Notes under the pieces: model-generated | Told to the model about the DNA's origin: nothing | The model's input: only the letters and a program-made list of their open reading frames with translations | Databases searched by the model: none | Assembly (NCBI GenBank): GCA_025765615.1 | Contig: JAIVFJ010000259.1 | Location: forward strand, 22,168 to 86,167 | Reading direction: 5' to 3' | From: Zopfochytrium polystomum | Lineage: Eukaryota > Chytridiomycota > Chytridiomycetes > Chytridiales > Chytridiaceae | Length of the DNA: 64,000 nt | Made by a program: the position numbers and the translations under genes | Shown: positions 1-10,640 of the stretch, piece after piece | How positions within the stretch are numbered: position 1 is the stretch's first letter | Layout of the letters: every line of letters starts with the position of its first letter

Positions 1-840
1 TGTAGATTGGTATGTCTAGGATCCCGTATAGGTAGGCTGAGGAGATGTCGATCATCTCCATGTCCCAGCTATACAGGGTGCTGAGGGCAATCATCCAACG
101 AAGTGTGTTGCCTCTAATAACTGGCGAGAAGGTGAGGGTGAAGTCGACGCCAGGCTGCTGGGTGAATCCACAAACAACAAGTCGAGCACGGAACTGCTCA
201 ATGGTGCCGTCAGGTTTGAACTTGAGCTTGTAGACCCACTTGCAGCTGACAATGTTGGTGCCAGGCAGGGCTGCTGACTCCACAAAGACTCCCATCTTGC
301 GAAGCATATCCAGCTCGTACTCTTCAGCCTCCTTCCACTGCTCTGCATGAGGCAATGCCATGGCCTCCTCGTGCGTCAGTGGATCCTTGTATGTGTCTGG
401 GGATACTTTGACTGAGTTGGAGTTGACGTTGAAGGCGAAAAGGGGTCTGTCTTCATCGTCAGCATCAGACTCGTAGACTGACTGGATATCGTTATCGTCT
501 AAGTCCTCGTCAGGCTCACACGCAAACAGCACATCTTGCACAACAGGGGTGCTGTCAGCAGGTAGCACTTCACCTGATGCGGCGGGGTACACTTCACCAC
601 TGGGCCTGTCAATACCCCTTGCAGATAGAGAACTCGAGACATCCAGCGACGCAGGGCCCCCCCAAGCAGGGCCCTCACCATCCCGACCCGCCTGCTGATG
701 AGCCTCTGTGCTGGACCTGGGCAAATTCTCCAGGTCCACCGCCCCTTGCGTCGTTGGGCGGAAAGGTCTCCGGGGCATCGGCAGTGGCTGGTGAGGCTTC
801 CTGTGCGCGATAGTGTGGGGCGATGTGAGGTGACGTTAAT
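1..840 (-). pseudogene. Copia-1 pol, linker and 5' part of reverse transcriptase (cut by window edge)
   Basis: Reading the minus strand in one frame from about 840 down to 1 gives an acidic, Ser/Pro-rich linker and then the start of a Ty1/Copia reverse transcriptase. The Met-Ala-Leu-Pro segment at 361 leads into the conserved Cys-Lys-Trp-Val-Tyr-Lys and Arg-Ala-Arg-Leu-Val motifs around 250-180. An Asp-Ile-Ser-Ser-Ala-Tyr-Leu segment follows near 40-20. The YVDD catalytic box and RNase H lie outside the window. The integrase reading frame stops at 918 in another frame, so at least one frameshift separates the two parts and this copy is probably dead. The family assignment is firm; the exact upstream limit of the open frame is approximate. 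Confidence 0.8.
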
Positions 841-917
841 GGTTTTGAACTGTTTTTGGTTGTGAAGAGGAAATTTGAAAAGGGAATGGTGTAGAAAGGA
901 AAGAATTAGTTTTTTTT

Positions 918-2879
918 TTAGTGAAGTTTGGAGTGACTCACTGGGTCAGGTGGGATTGGGTGTTTCCTCGGTAGGCCTGGCTTCCTTTTAGGGGGTGGCT
1001 CCTGCCCAGCAACTGCTGCTGGTTTCTTTGTTGCACTGCGCTTCCGTTTGGGGGGTGGCTCCTGCTCGGCATCTGGTGCAGGCACAGCTGTTGGTGGTGG
1101 AGGCTCTGCTGAGATGCTCACTGATGGTAGCCTCACTGGTGATGATGGCTTGCGTGGGCGACCTCGCTTCTTTGGTGCTGGCGCTGGTGTGCTGCTGTGC
1201 TCCCCCTTACCCTGGCTCTGCTGTTTCTGCTGGGTTTTCTGCTGAAGTAGCTGGTGAAGGTGCTGTTCTGCATCTACAATTGATTGAACTGCTTTCTCAT
1301 AAGCAGGGTCATCCAAGTCTGAAAGTGAAGGGAGATTAACGCTGATGTCCCCAAATCCCCCCTTCACAGCGTGAACTCCCAAGAACTGGGGGAATTCATC
1401 TTCAAAAAACTCAATGTCACGATAATGCTGGTAGATGATCCGCTGCTCTTGGAGCTCCCACAGGACAGCAATGGAGCGCGAGGGACTGCCAAGGTAAAAG
1501 GCAGGACGGCCTTTGGGATCAAGTTTCTTACGAAGCTTGGGGCTAACGCGGTAGAAACACTTGGAGCCAAAGGTGCGAAAGTGGCCAACCATTGGTGGGA
1601 TGTGGTGGCGGCTTTCGAACGGAGAGAGGATGCCACACTGGATGTTTGGTAGACAGTTCTTGATTTGCGAAGCTTGATGGTAAGCGTAACTCCAAAATGT
1701 GAGTGGAACGTTAGGTGCGCCAAGTAGAAGTGACTGGGTCATGTCTGTGACAGTTTGGATGTGGCGTTCTGCGACAGAGTTCATCTGGGCTGTGCGTGAA
1801 GGAGACGCCTTGAGCTGAATTCCATGGGAGTCGCAGAAGGACTTGAAGGTCCGATTGAAGCTCTCCTTGCCACGATCCAATCGGATGACCTGTACTTTGC
1901 GTCCCTCCGTTTTCTCAAGAAAGAGAATCAGGCGAATTAGAAATGGTAATGCATCGCTCTTGCGAGCAATGGGAATGTCCCAAGAGAAACGACTGCTCTC
2001 GCAAACTACAGTGATTGCATAGTTGTAGCCATCAAAGGAAGTAATGGGGATGGAGTTGACATCAACGTTGAGGGTGTGGGCAAATGGGAGTTGTTCCTCA
2101 TCACGCTCTGGGAATGACTTTTGGCGCATCTTGGCTGCGACACAAGTTTGGCACTTTGTGGGGTATGAAGCATCGATGGGTGGTAGGTCTGCTGTCGTCC
2201 AGTGGTGGAGCATGAAGCCAAGGCGCTGGAAGCCGACGTGTCCCAGGGCACGATGAAGTCTTTCAACCTCTGCAATCTGGAGACTTTCGGCCTTGCTCAC
2301 AACAGGTGGTGGCCCGTCTGGGCTTGGGTAGTGTTTGCGGTGGGCAATGGCGATAATGGCAGCAGAGGCATGGCTGAGGCGGTGTAGTCTCGAATTCTTG
2401 GTGACGAGGAAGTGGAGCCCAAGACGTTTGGTGCAACGACCAACAGGAGTTCTATCGCTTCTGTTGAATATGGCGCCAGGTTTATCCACATCCATAGAGA
2501 CAAAGAACTTCCCGTCTCTCTCAATGTCATTGGTGGCGATGAGACTGTATAGTGCAGTTGGCGCATAGAATGCTTTCTTGATGACAATTTCGACACCGTT
2601 TGGTAGAGGAATCCTCGCTGAGCCAGATCCCTTCGTCTTGAGTGGTGGGGACTCCTCATCTATGGTGCCAACAGTAGAGTCTTTCTCTTCGTATGAGGTG
2701 AACAGGTGGAGGTCTTTGAGAATGGTCCTTGGGCAGCCAGTGTCAACAACGATTGGGGACTCTCTGAAGACAGCTGAGTGCGATGAGAGGAGGGCAACAG
2801 ATTTTGGAACATGATGTGCAGAGCGGAAGTTAGAGGTCCTCTTTTGGTGCGCCCGAGGTGGAGGCCTCGGGCCTACTGA
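918..2879 (-). pseudogene. Copia-1 pol: aspartic protease plus integrase
   Basis: One open minus-strand frame runs from the gag frameshift site (2879) to a stop at 918. It starts with a Copia aspartic protease (Val-Val-Asp-Thr-Gly, about 2745). Next comes the GAG-pre-integrase zinc-binding region (His-Arg-Ala-Leu-Gly-His then Cys-Gln-Thr-Cys, about 2250-2130). The integrase core carries the three acidic residues in Asn-Val-Asp-Val, Arg-Leu-Asp-Arg-Gly and Ser-Val-Ala-Glu-Arg. The C-terminus is basic and repetitive, with an AT-hook-like Lys-Lys-Arg-Gly-Arg-Pro-Arg-Lys and two Glu-Pro-Pro-Pro-Lys-Arg-Lys repeats. It lies in the -1 frame relative to gag, matching the frameshift cassette at 2851-2885. 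The stop at 918 precedes reverse transcriptase, so a mutation has split pol. Confidence 0.87.
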
Positions 2880-2885
2880 AAATTT
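2851..2885 (-). promoter_or_regulatory. Copia-1 programmed -1 ribosomal frameshift cassette
   Basis: On the sense (minus) strand the heptamer AAATTTT (2879-2885) is in the gag frame as A-AAT-TTT, the X-XXY-YYZ form. It is followed by a 6-nt spacer containing the gag UAG (2873-2878). A perfect 8-bp stem follows: GCCCGAGG (2865-2872), 6-nt loop, CCTCGGGC (2851-2858). Slipping -1 enters the protease-integrase frame without meeting a stop. The related relic split between 10560-10579 and 5857-5875 keeps the same layout, with one C-G pair replaced by T-A, a compensatory change. Confidence 0.82.
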
Positions 2886-4173
2886 GACTCCCCTGAATCA
2901 CTGTAGTCAGACTCAGTCTCATACTCGCTGAGAGACTGTGAGGCATCCAGGGCTGCAACAAGGGCAACTGGGGCATCTGCTTTCTTTGCAAGGCAGTCTC
3001 TGGCATAGTGGTTCTTGAGGCCACACTGGTGACAGGCGACAACACTGTCAACTACTGAAGCATCTTGTTGCTGTTGGTCAACAGTAGGTGAGTTGTTGTT
3101 GCTGTTCCTCTCTCTCTGGCTGCGGCGACGCTCAGACTGCTCCTGGTTCTGGCAACCACCTTGGTCAGGTCGTTCCTTACGAGGCCTCTCCCGACGGTTG
3201 CTGCGTTGCTTCTCACGAGAGTCAAAGCGAGCATGACGCCGCTCTGACCTGTCTGCCTGTTGGGAGTGGCCATCATTCCGTTGACCTTGGGGACCACTGA
3301 GTAGGGCTGCCTCATTCACTGGGTCGGCAGGTGGCTCCACAAAGTCTTCAGGGTTGTGGTTGCGGGCCTCCATGATCTTCAGGTAATCGAACAGACCAGT
3401 GATGTCTGTGATGGTGCCGTCATCAATCTTGCTCATATAGTGGTTGACTTGGGGAAACCAGTATTTGTTGTTCTTGAAACTTTGGTTTAGTACATGGACA
3501 GCAGAACGAAAACTTAGGGTTATGTCAATCTGGTCGCGCATGTTGATTGGAGTGAGTTCCTGTGCATGCTGTAGGGATGCATAGTGCGTCTCAAATTTCT
3601 GCTGGAAGTCCACGATTCTTTCTTTCTCTCCAATGCAGAGTTTCTTGAACTTGTCAATAAGGTTCATAACCTGTGCAGGGTCGACACGGCCGACTTTGCG
3701 CTTGAGTTCGGCAAGGGCCTCGAAGACAAAGTAGATGCCACTAATCTTTTGCTTGAGGTTTTCGCCAACATGATTCCAAATGTGCATCATAGCCAGCTTG
3801 TTTTGCGCATAGGTTCCAGGAAAGACAGTTCCGTCGTCACTGAAGGTCCAGTAGCCGACATACTGTGGATGATTGGGTACATGTACTGGGAGGATACGCA
3901 TGACATCTGATCGCTCCACATCGGGGGGTGCTGCAGCAGTCCAGTTGACAAATCCTGCACTGGCAGCAGCAGGGCCAGCTCCAGTGGCAGCTCCAGCAGC
4001 AGCAGCAGCGTCAGCACTTGCTCCAGCTCTGGCGGCTGCGCCGGCACGTTGTACTCCTCGAAGGCTAACAGTAGCAAGTGCATACTTGCCAGCGAGATAG
4101 CCAAGTACGTCTTCGTACCATGTGTCAAAGTAGATGGGTTATTGAGGGCCTGGTGGACTAGTTTGACGCTCAT
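2873..4173 (-). pseudogene. Copia-1 gag (capsid/nucleocapsid)
   Basis: Gag begins at the ATG ending at 4173 and ends with TAG at 2873. The N-terminal ~15 residues and the rest are in different frames, so one frameshift lies near 4140. After an Ala-rich stretch comes the UBN2/retrotran_gag-like capsid region (about 3900-3350). An Arg/Gln/Ser-rich basic segment follows, then a CCHC zinc knuckle (Cys-His-Gln-Cys, Gly, His, Cys, about 3035-2995) and an acidic tail. Gag would form the virus-like particle and bind element RNA. The stop codon sits inside the frameshift cassette, so some ribosomes would continue into pol. The N-terminal frameshift makes this copy probably inactive. Confidence 0.8.
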
Positions 4174-4640
4174 ATTGTGTCAGGGAAAAGGTTTGTTAAG
4201 GGGGTTCTGAAGGGTGTGGTAAAGTGATGAGAACGAAGTGGGATTGGGATACTAAGCGATTGGATTCTTGACTTGTAGGTTGTCACTTCGAATAAAAAGA
4301 ATAGATCACGTGATCGATGGCGGCCAAGGAGGGGTTGAAAACAGCGGCTGTATAGCTGACTGGTGAAGACGATCGCTTTCTTGAAGTGTTGGATGGCTTC
4401 AGTTCGATTCCTCGATGAACGATTGCTGGTGTGCGATGGTGGATCGCTCGTTCACTCGATCGATTGTGAGGATGGATCACTTGATTGCTAAGCTGGTCTC
4501 TTCTTGCTCTGGAGAGCTCTCCCTGGTAAGGTGTTGGAATCTGGCGGTTGTGGTCGTCGCGCAAGCAGGATGGCGTGATTGTGGAGGAGGGTGTGACAAG
4601 TCAAGTCTATGATCAACTTCTTCTTTTTTTTCTTTTTTTT
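4174..4640 (-). mobile_element. Copia-1 5' leader and possible LTR
   Basis: This non-coding stretch upstream of gag aligns by eye, with many differences, to 21073-21490, which sits upstream of the related relic gag. Shared islands include the sequences around 4350-4370 and 21230-21245, and a common end at GACAAGTCAAGT (about 4589-4600 and 21470-21481). It is therefore family leader or LTR sequence. I cannot place the LTR boundary because the 3' LTR is outside the window. Confidence 0.5.
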
Positions 4641-4859
4641 CGCAGGGGCAGAAGTCTGTCTGCCGCCTCTTCTCCAACTTATCGTGACATAAAATGTGCA
4701 GCAAAAACGTTTGACAGTAAAGTAAGTAATGTGAATTGCGTTTTTGAAATCTTTTGCATAAAAATTTACTTCACACCAGGGGATGCCTGTTGACTTATAA
4801 ACAACCCTTGCAAAAAAAAACAAAAAAAAGAAAGAGGGAAGAAATTTTATTAAGGAGCA
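4641..4859. other. A/T-rich non-coding stretch
   Basis: Contains pyrimidine- and A-runs. A short stretch near 4780-4825 (GGATGC followed by CCTTGCAAAAA) resembles 35595-35620, next to the other helicase copy, so it may be the shared end of the Helitron-type element. No gene seen. Confidence 0.4.
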
Positions 4860-5170
4860 AGGTCACATAGAGAGCTTCTTTCTATGCAGCTTCTCAAGCT
4901 CTCAAAGATGATCCACCAACACCTTGAAAGCAACATTTCTAATAGTTGGTTCACCTTTTTCTACATTGTCTTGCAGTTATTATAAGATCTGTTTGTAATG
5001 TCACACTGGAAAAAGCAACATAGGACTGTCCATGTGCAAACACATCCTCCCACATATCCAGTCCAACCTTTTTCAAAGTCTGGCCTTGGGACTTGTTGAT
5101 GGACATTGCAAACACAGGTCGAACAGGAAATTGCTTTCTGGTGAACTACAAGGAAAATTCTGAAATCAGA
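4860..5170 (-). pseudogene. C-terminal scrap of a PIF1/Helitron-type helicase
   Basis: Minus-strand translation across about 5135-4990 gives the conserved helicase C-terminal motif [13 protein letters not shown], followed by the Phe-Ala-His-Gly-Gln region typical of PIF1-like helicases of Helitrons. It is closely similar to 35650-35960, including the non-coding tail toward 4860. Only the last ~70 codons remain and the frame is not sustained. Rolling-circle origin is inferred from family resemblance; no Rep domain is present. Confidence 0.7.
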
Positions 5171-5204
5171 ATAGCAGGTTTGGCAGTGTTGAATAGCAAC
5201 TGTT

Positions 5205-5480
5205 GTGAGGACGACAGGCTGTTGAGCCTGTGAACTCAAATAATTAAGTGTATATCCACTTTTTAACCAGTAACTGTAAGGATTACCTGGCCCAGATGGA
5301 CAGAGTTAACAAGATGCTGGCAGAGCTAACAAGCTCGACCACCTGCTACGATGATGCAATGCCTCATGAAAGGGTATGAGATCACAGGGTTTTCTGACTG
5401 TCTTCTTATCTGCACCAATCATTTCTTGCCAGCCCTCTCCCTTCTGTTTGCCAAGAAATGCCCCATGATTCTCTGGGCAA
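5205..5480 (+). repeat. R-family repeat, short degenerate copy (R3)
   Basis: Begins with the same 5' end as R1 and R2 (GAGGACGACAGGCTGTTGAGCC). It then keeps scattered blocks of R1: the CTCATGAAAGGGTATGAGATCA block near 5365, and GCCAAGAAATG...CCATGATT near 5450-5470. Most of the interior, including both tRNA-like segments, is missing. Its far end runs into Copia relic sequence near 5485. Confidence 0.6.
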
Positions 5481-5484
5481 CACC

Positions 5485-5875
5485 ATGGCGGCCTTTAAAC
5501 TTAGAAAAGAAAAACTTCCCATCTTCTTGAAGGTTGTTGGTGGCAAGGAGACTGTAAAGAGCACTTGGAGCGTAGCAGGCTTCCTTGATTACAATCTCCA
5601 CACCATTTGGAAGAGGGATTCTTGCTGGTCTGACACCTTTGACTTTGAGTGGGGTGGAGTCTTGGTCAATGGTTCTGACAGATGAGGTGCGTTTGGTGTA
5701 GGATGTGAAAAGGTGAGTGTTTTTAAGAATGGTCCTGACACAGCCAGAGTCAACACCAATGGGTGATTCCTTGAACATGGTGGAAGATGATGATGAGGGG
5801 TGAGGTGTTTGGGGACATGAGGTGCTGGTTGGAAGTTAGAGGTCTGCTTTTGATGTGCCTGAGGTGGGTGCCTCG
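5485..5875 (-). pseudogene. Copia relic (Copia-1 family), protease region
   Basis: The minus-strand frame from about 5778 down encodes the family's aspartic protease (Ser-Pro-Ile-Gly-Val-Asp-Ser-Gly) and the same Ile-Pro-Leu-Pro-Asn-Gly-Val-Glu-Ile-Val-Ile segment as Copia-1. Homology extends upstream to 5857-5875, which is one arm and the loop of the gag-pol frameshift hairpin. Its gag half continues on the far side of R2 at 10560, then beyond Copia-2 and Gypsy-2 to 21072. It is the truncated 3' remnant of one old element and is not functional. Confidence 0.78.
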
Positions 5876-6870
5876 TGTGAAACTGTGCTCTCTAACTCCT
5901 CACCTAGGGCTATAGGTGGAAACTAGAGCATGGACCTAAATACCAATCCTGACTAATGAAAAGGGGCAAAAGGAGGGTGTCTAGGGGCACTAGACAGGAA
6001 AGTGTATTTGGAGTCTTAAAAAGCCCAAGAAAACACAAATAAATCTCTAACACAAAAGAGGGGTTTCTCACCAAAGCATGAAACAGACTCAATCACAATA
6101 GAAAGCATAATTCTCTGGTGCAAGACACAGAAGGGTTTCATCTGGGGCACAAGGCCAAAGCCAAGTTAGACCAGAGACAGAACTGACTGAATCAGTAAGA
6201 CCGACGGAATCGGTAAGGGGAGTGACAAGCCACTACAACCCATTAAAAGAAACAACAAAGAAATAACCAACAAGTCAAACCCTGAGTTGGAGGGGGTTGG
6301 AGAGACAAAGGGCAGACACAAGGAACAGTTTGTGTGCAGAGGTGCCTGTTGAACCAAATCAGAACTGTTTTCCACCTAACAGAACCAGACACAACTTGTC
6401 TCACTCCAAGGAGAGTGTTCCAACTCAATCCAAGAAAGAGGGTGCAACCAGGGTGGGAGACAGTGGGACTCTTCTTACTTCATCCTACCAGGAGACAGAC
6501 CTCTGCCTCACCAGGCCAGAGAGAATAACCTGTCTTAGAAGCAAGGAAGGTAAATTCCCACTCCCACACACAAGGAAGACACCAAAGACAACCACAGGTA
6601 TTAGCATGAAAGGAAGAGGGTCTGAACCCAGCGAACCAGGCCCACCAAAGGCCAAAGAAACCATCACCAGGGACAGGGAGGAATACCAGAGAGACCATAC
6701 CACCACATAATACCTGACCAGCCAACTCATTCATATCACCTTGAGAGACCTGGATTTGAAGTGATGTATTGACAGGAACTGGCGAGGCACTACCACAGTT
6801 TTACCCTCCCACCTTCCATCATCAAGTAGCTCCTACCCCAGACCAGCCTAAACAGTATGCAGAATGGTGA

Positions 6871-6940
6871 GGTGCACTGGGACTTGAACCCAACACACTG
6901 CCATAAATGGCCAAGAGAACCAATTCTCCTGTCACACACC
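6871..6940 (-). repeat. tRNA-like segment inside R2
   Basis: Inverted counterpart of 25263-25332. The minus strand has a box-B-like GGGTTCAAGTCCC with a T-arm and a 7-bp acceptor-like pairing including wobbles. It is shared with R1, so it belongs to the repeat and is probably not a functional tRNA gene. Confidence 0.45.
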
Positions 6941-7087
6941 AGGGGACTGCCACCCCCAGCTCATACACACAGTCAGAGAAGGAATAAGGGCAGGCAAGAA
7001 GACTTCAGGTACAGGTTCTGAGGGGCAACAAGAATGGGGGGTGGGCTGCTTAAATAGGAGAGGGTTGGAATCAGGAGGGTGAAGGAA

Positions 7088-7394
7088 TGTCAGGAACAGG
7101 GCAGGACAGGACAAGGCAGACAAGGAACTGAGAGGAGTGATGATTGTATTGGAAACAATAATTCACTTGAGGAATGGACAGGTCCCCCATCCCCCTTTTA
7201 TACCTTTTGAGAATCTTCCTTGTCAAGACTCAAAGAATGTTCCAGAAAGAGCAATTAGAAATACAATGATACCAATGATACCAATGACAACAAGACAAGT
7301 CAGGAAAGCAAAGAAGGTTCCAGAGGGTTCCACAAGATTCCATGAAGGAATGTTCTAGAAGGTTCCAGAGGTTTCCAGAGGGTGATTCATAACA
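7088..7394 (-). mobile_element. Solo LTR of the Gypsy-1/Gypsy-2 family
   Basis: Reads as the reverse complement of the Gypsy-1 LTR, from TGTCAGGAAC to GATTCATAACA. It is flanked by the 5-bp direct repeat AGGAA (7083-7087 and 7395-7399). The TATA box and the AAGTGAATTAT self-primer sequence are present. With no internal region, it most simply arose by LTR-LTR recombination after insertion into R2; R1 is uninterrupted at the corresponding site. Confidence 0.93.
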
Positions 7395-7414
7395 AGGAAG
7401 AAGGAAGGGGAAAA

Positions 7415-9633
7415 AAAAATAATATCTTAAATCTAAAAAACCCTTGTCAACTGACACTCAAGACCTTTCACCACCGCCTTGCCACTGCCCTCCACCGCCT
7501 TGCCGCTGCGCCTTGCCACTGCCAGATCGCTGTCAGATCAGGTTGCTGCCAGATCGCAATTGCCCTGTTGAATCGCAATCGCCAGTGGAATTTGACAGCG
7601 TCGCCATTGCAGGATCGACTGGCACTGCACTGCCAGATCGACGCCAGATTGCCACCAGATTGCCGCCAGATCACAATCACAAGACTGCAGAAGCCAAATC
7701 AACCTCTCATCACCACCGCAGCCCACTCCATCAATCAGCATTGCTGCCTTGCCATTGCCTTGCTGCCTCCAGATCAACGCCAGACCACTGCCTGATCTCG
7801 ATTGCTGCCTCATCGATTATCGACTACTTGGGCGTCACGCCCCATTCCTAGTTGACTCTGATCTGGCAACCACCACCACCGCTGTTGCAGTCGCCCTGCT
7901 GTTGCCAGATTGCCACCAGATTGGAGCTGCCCTGCTGGATCGCGATTGCCAGCAACAACACTGCGAAGATCACCTTGCCAATCGCTGCCAGATCGCCACC
8001 AGATCGCTGCGGACCACAATCGCCCTCTTGAGTCGCAATCGCAGCCGAAGGCCGCAATTGCAAAGTTATCACCTTCACTACTTGCTGCGATTGCCGTCTT
8101 TAAAAACTCCACCGCCAGTCCCCAGTCAACTTGCCACTGCTGCTGACCAATAACATTGGTGTTTCCTGCTGTCGTCTCGATCCAGTCGCTACACACTCGT
8201 GTCCCTCCTCCGCATCCCAGAATCCAAGCCACCTCGCTGATAAAGATTGGCAGCCACTGCTATTTCCTCGATCACGTGGCCTATCGCGCTCCCCACTTTC
8301 GTTGTCACCTGCCACATCATTTCTGTCTCACCCATCTGGCTTCCATCTGACTTCTCGTCGTTGAGCACTTGTGCCTTGTCGACACCTCTGCTGCCACTTC
8401 TCACTTCAATTAAACTGCTTCCAATCGACCTCCTTGCCGTCTGCATCTAGGACATGATCTACCCTTAGCTCTTGCCCTTCTGACTGCGATCCTCAGATCT
8501 CCCCCACCTCATTGCCACCATGCCACCCCTCCCAGCAGACTTGCAGCCTCCTGTCACCATTCATCTTTCCACTTCAGAAGGCCTGTCACCATTTGTGTTG
8601 CCACTTTCCTCTATCACAACTTCCCTTCATCAGCGTTCCTCATTGACCCACCTCATCTCTCATTGTTCTCACAATCACAAGGGTTCCTGCAAATAGGCCA
8701 TCTCCAGATTGCTTACACTCAAGATTTGCCTCTCAGAATGTTTGCTTGGCCCGTTATCCTTCGCTTTCAGTTCCAACCCTACTGTCCTTTTTTTTTTTTT
8801 TTTTTTTTTTTTTTCCTGGCTTTTGCCCTTCTGACTATAAACCTTGATGCTGCCTTCTCCAACCTTCCCTTTTGGGAACTCTGACTCAGGCTTTGCCAAC
8901 TTTGACTACAATTGCAACGTATATTACTCATTCTTTATCTCTGCAATTCTGTCTTTGAGAACATTGCCCCTTCACCTCTCCAGTACAACTACTACTACTC
9001 TTCAACCACCAAATCTCCCAGTCATCTTCCCAATTCCCTCTTCTTTATCACCATCGTTTATGACTTTGCCCCTTTGGGACCACTGCTCTCGCGGCCCTCA
9101 ACTTGCTGTTTCCTATCCCTTGAAACCTCACTCACTACAACTTATTCATTTACCTGGTTTTTGCCCCTCTGACTATAACCATTCATGCTCCTCCAACCTT
9201 CCCTTTTGGGAACTCTGACTCAGGCTTTGCCTACTCTGACTACTATCACAACACATATTTGTTTACCTTTCCTTTTGAACTTCCATTTGGGCATCACCCT
9301 TCTGACAACAACTCTTGGCCTTGATTTCCCCTCTGGCTCCTGCCCCTCTGACTATAACTCTTCCTGATCTCTTCAACTCTCTCTTTGAGAGCTTCATCCC
9401 TCAACCTTTCCATTTACAACTACAACCTCTCTTCAACCACCAATCCTTCCCATTCCCTCTACTTTGTTACTATCTTTTATATGTGGTGGAGATACCTGAC
9501 AACCCTGTAAGTCCAAAGTGCATGGGGTGGGTTTCCTGAGGTGATACCTTGACTAAGTCAACTATGGTTCACTGCTGATGGCACTTTCTCTTCCTGCCTG
9601 GCCCTCTGGTGCTGGAACAATAAAAAATAAAAA
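7415..9633 (+). mobile_element. 2.2-kb retroposon-like insertion of unknown family
   Basis: R1 lacks this block. It is bordered by a ~14-bp near-perfect direct repeat (GAAGGAAGGG-AAAA at 7400-7414 and 9634-9647) and ends in an A-rich run, the look of target-primed insertion. The first part (7460-8100) is a mesh of short repeats of the CCAGATCGC/TTGCCACC type. The part at 8820-9380 repeats a ~340-bp unit containing CTGACTATAA and CTTCCCTTTTGGGAACTCTGACTCAGG. A run of about 27 T lies at 8789-8815. No convincing coding region was found; the open frames are by-products of repetition. Confidence 0.55.
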
Positions 9634-10194
9634 GAAGGAAGGGAAAAGAGGGGAAAACATATACAAAAGAACAAAACAATAAATAAAACAGCAAAGAAGA
9701 GAGAGGAGGAGTGAGTCACCAAACAATGGGCTGAGCCATCAAACAAGGAAGACAGCTCAGAAAATCATGGAGCATTTCTTGGCATCAGCTGCCAAGAAAG
9801 ATGGAGGAGATGGGGAGAGCTGGTTGGTGCAAAGAGGAAGACAGTCACTCACAGCCACAAAAGAAAAGAGAGACACACACAGAGACAACAAACAAACAAA
9901 TAAATAAAAGATAAAACAGTAAAAACAGGTAAAACAGGATAAACTACTAATTGAAAAAATAAGTAAAAATCATCAATAAAGAAAGGAGAAAAAACCCTAT
10001 GATCTCATACCCTTTCATGAGGCCTTTCATCATGGTAGCTTATGTAGCAGCTCTGTGTTAGCTCTGTGTACACCTGGACTCTGTACTTCTACCCACAGAA
10101 GCACATCATCCTAATCCATTTCCAAAAGTGAAGGGGGCAGGCTTAGTCATTGTGCAGAACGTAGCATTTCTGCATCATTCAGTCAGTGAATGCC

Positions 10195-10261
10195 AGCATG
10201 TCTTGAACTTGGCACCTTTTCCATTGAAGGGAGCACGCTAAACCACTGAGCTAGAGGGCCT
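10195..10261 (-). repeat. tRNA-derived (box A/box B) segment inside R2
   Basis: The minus strand reads TAGCTCAGTGG (box A-like) followed about 38 nt later by AAGTTCAAGAC (box B-like). It matches 24489-24560 in R1. The acceptor stem does not pair, so a SINE-type internal promoter relic is more likely than a tRNA gene. Confidence 0.5.
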
Positions 10262-10559
10262 CTGACCAGTAGTTCAGAGCGGCCTGAGCCATTCAGCCTG
10301 CAGCTTAGTGCGTAATAACAACATGAATAATATACATGGCCGCGGCTAAGGGACAGTCCAAATCTCAGTGGCTCAGCTTGCAGGGACAATAATAACCCAT
10401 GAAAATAATAAGAAATGGGGTCCAGCCGTGTTACGTCACTTTTGTGAAACGTTGTTTGGTAGAGTCAAATTGATAATCCTCACAAGTTATCAGTTAAAAA
10501 AACGGGGTATACTCTTTTTCTATTTGAGGTCGCAGGCTCAACAGCCTGTCGTCCTCACA

Positions 10560-10640
10560 CTCAGGCCAACTAAAAATCCAACGAATACTCCCCAAGGTTG
10601 CTACTGCCAGGACTGCTAACGTCATCAGAGGGCACATCAC
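10560..10640 (-). pseudogene. Copia relic (Copia-1 family), gag C-terminus
   Basis: Minus-strand codons give an acidic tail (Ser-Asp-Asp-Val-Ser-Ser ... Leu-Asp-Phe) ending at TAG near 10570, matching the end of Copia-1 gag. The slip-like heptamer GGATTTT (10573-10579), a 6-nt spacer and the first arm of the hairpin (10560-10566) follow. The segment joins 17651 across Copia-2, proven by the ATCAC target duplication. Confidence 0.8.

Larger units (their letters stand above)
5876..10559 (-). mobile_element. R-family non-coding element (R2) enlarged by two insertions
   Basis: This is an inverted copy of R1 (24193-26327). Sense 5' end TGTGAGG is at 10559 and 3' end ...TTCACA at 5876, so the termini form a 5-6 bp inverted repeat. 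Flanks read TGAG/CGAG, a likely 4-bp target duplication with one change. Removing the solo LTR (7088-7394 plus one target copy) and the 7415-9633 insertion leaves about 2.15 kb, the size of R1. No protein is encoded. Two tRNA-like segments lie inside. The target was the frameshift hairpin of the old Copia relic. It could be a non-autonomous LTR or DNA element; the class is unresolved. Confidence 0.72.

Noticed and set aside
7382..8153. Overlapping Pro/Arg/Gln-rich frames in the 2.2-kb insert
   Set aside because: They arise from short CCAGATCG-type repeats in several frames; no homology recognised.
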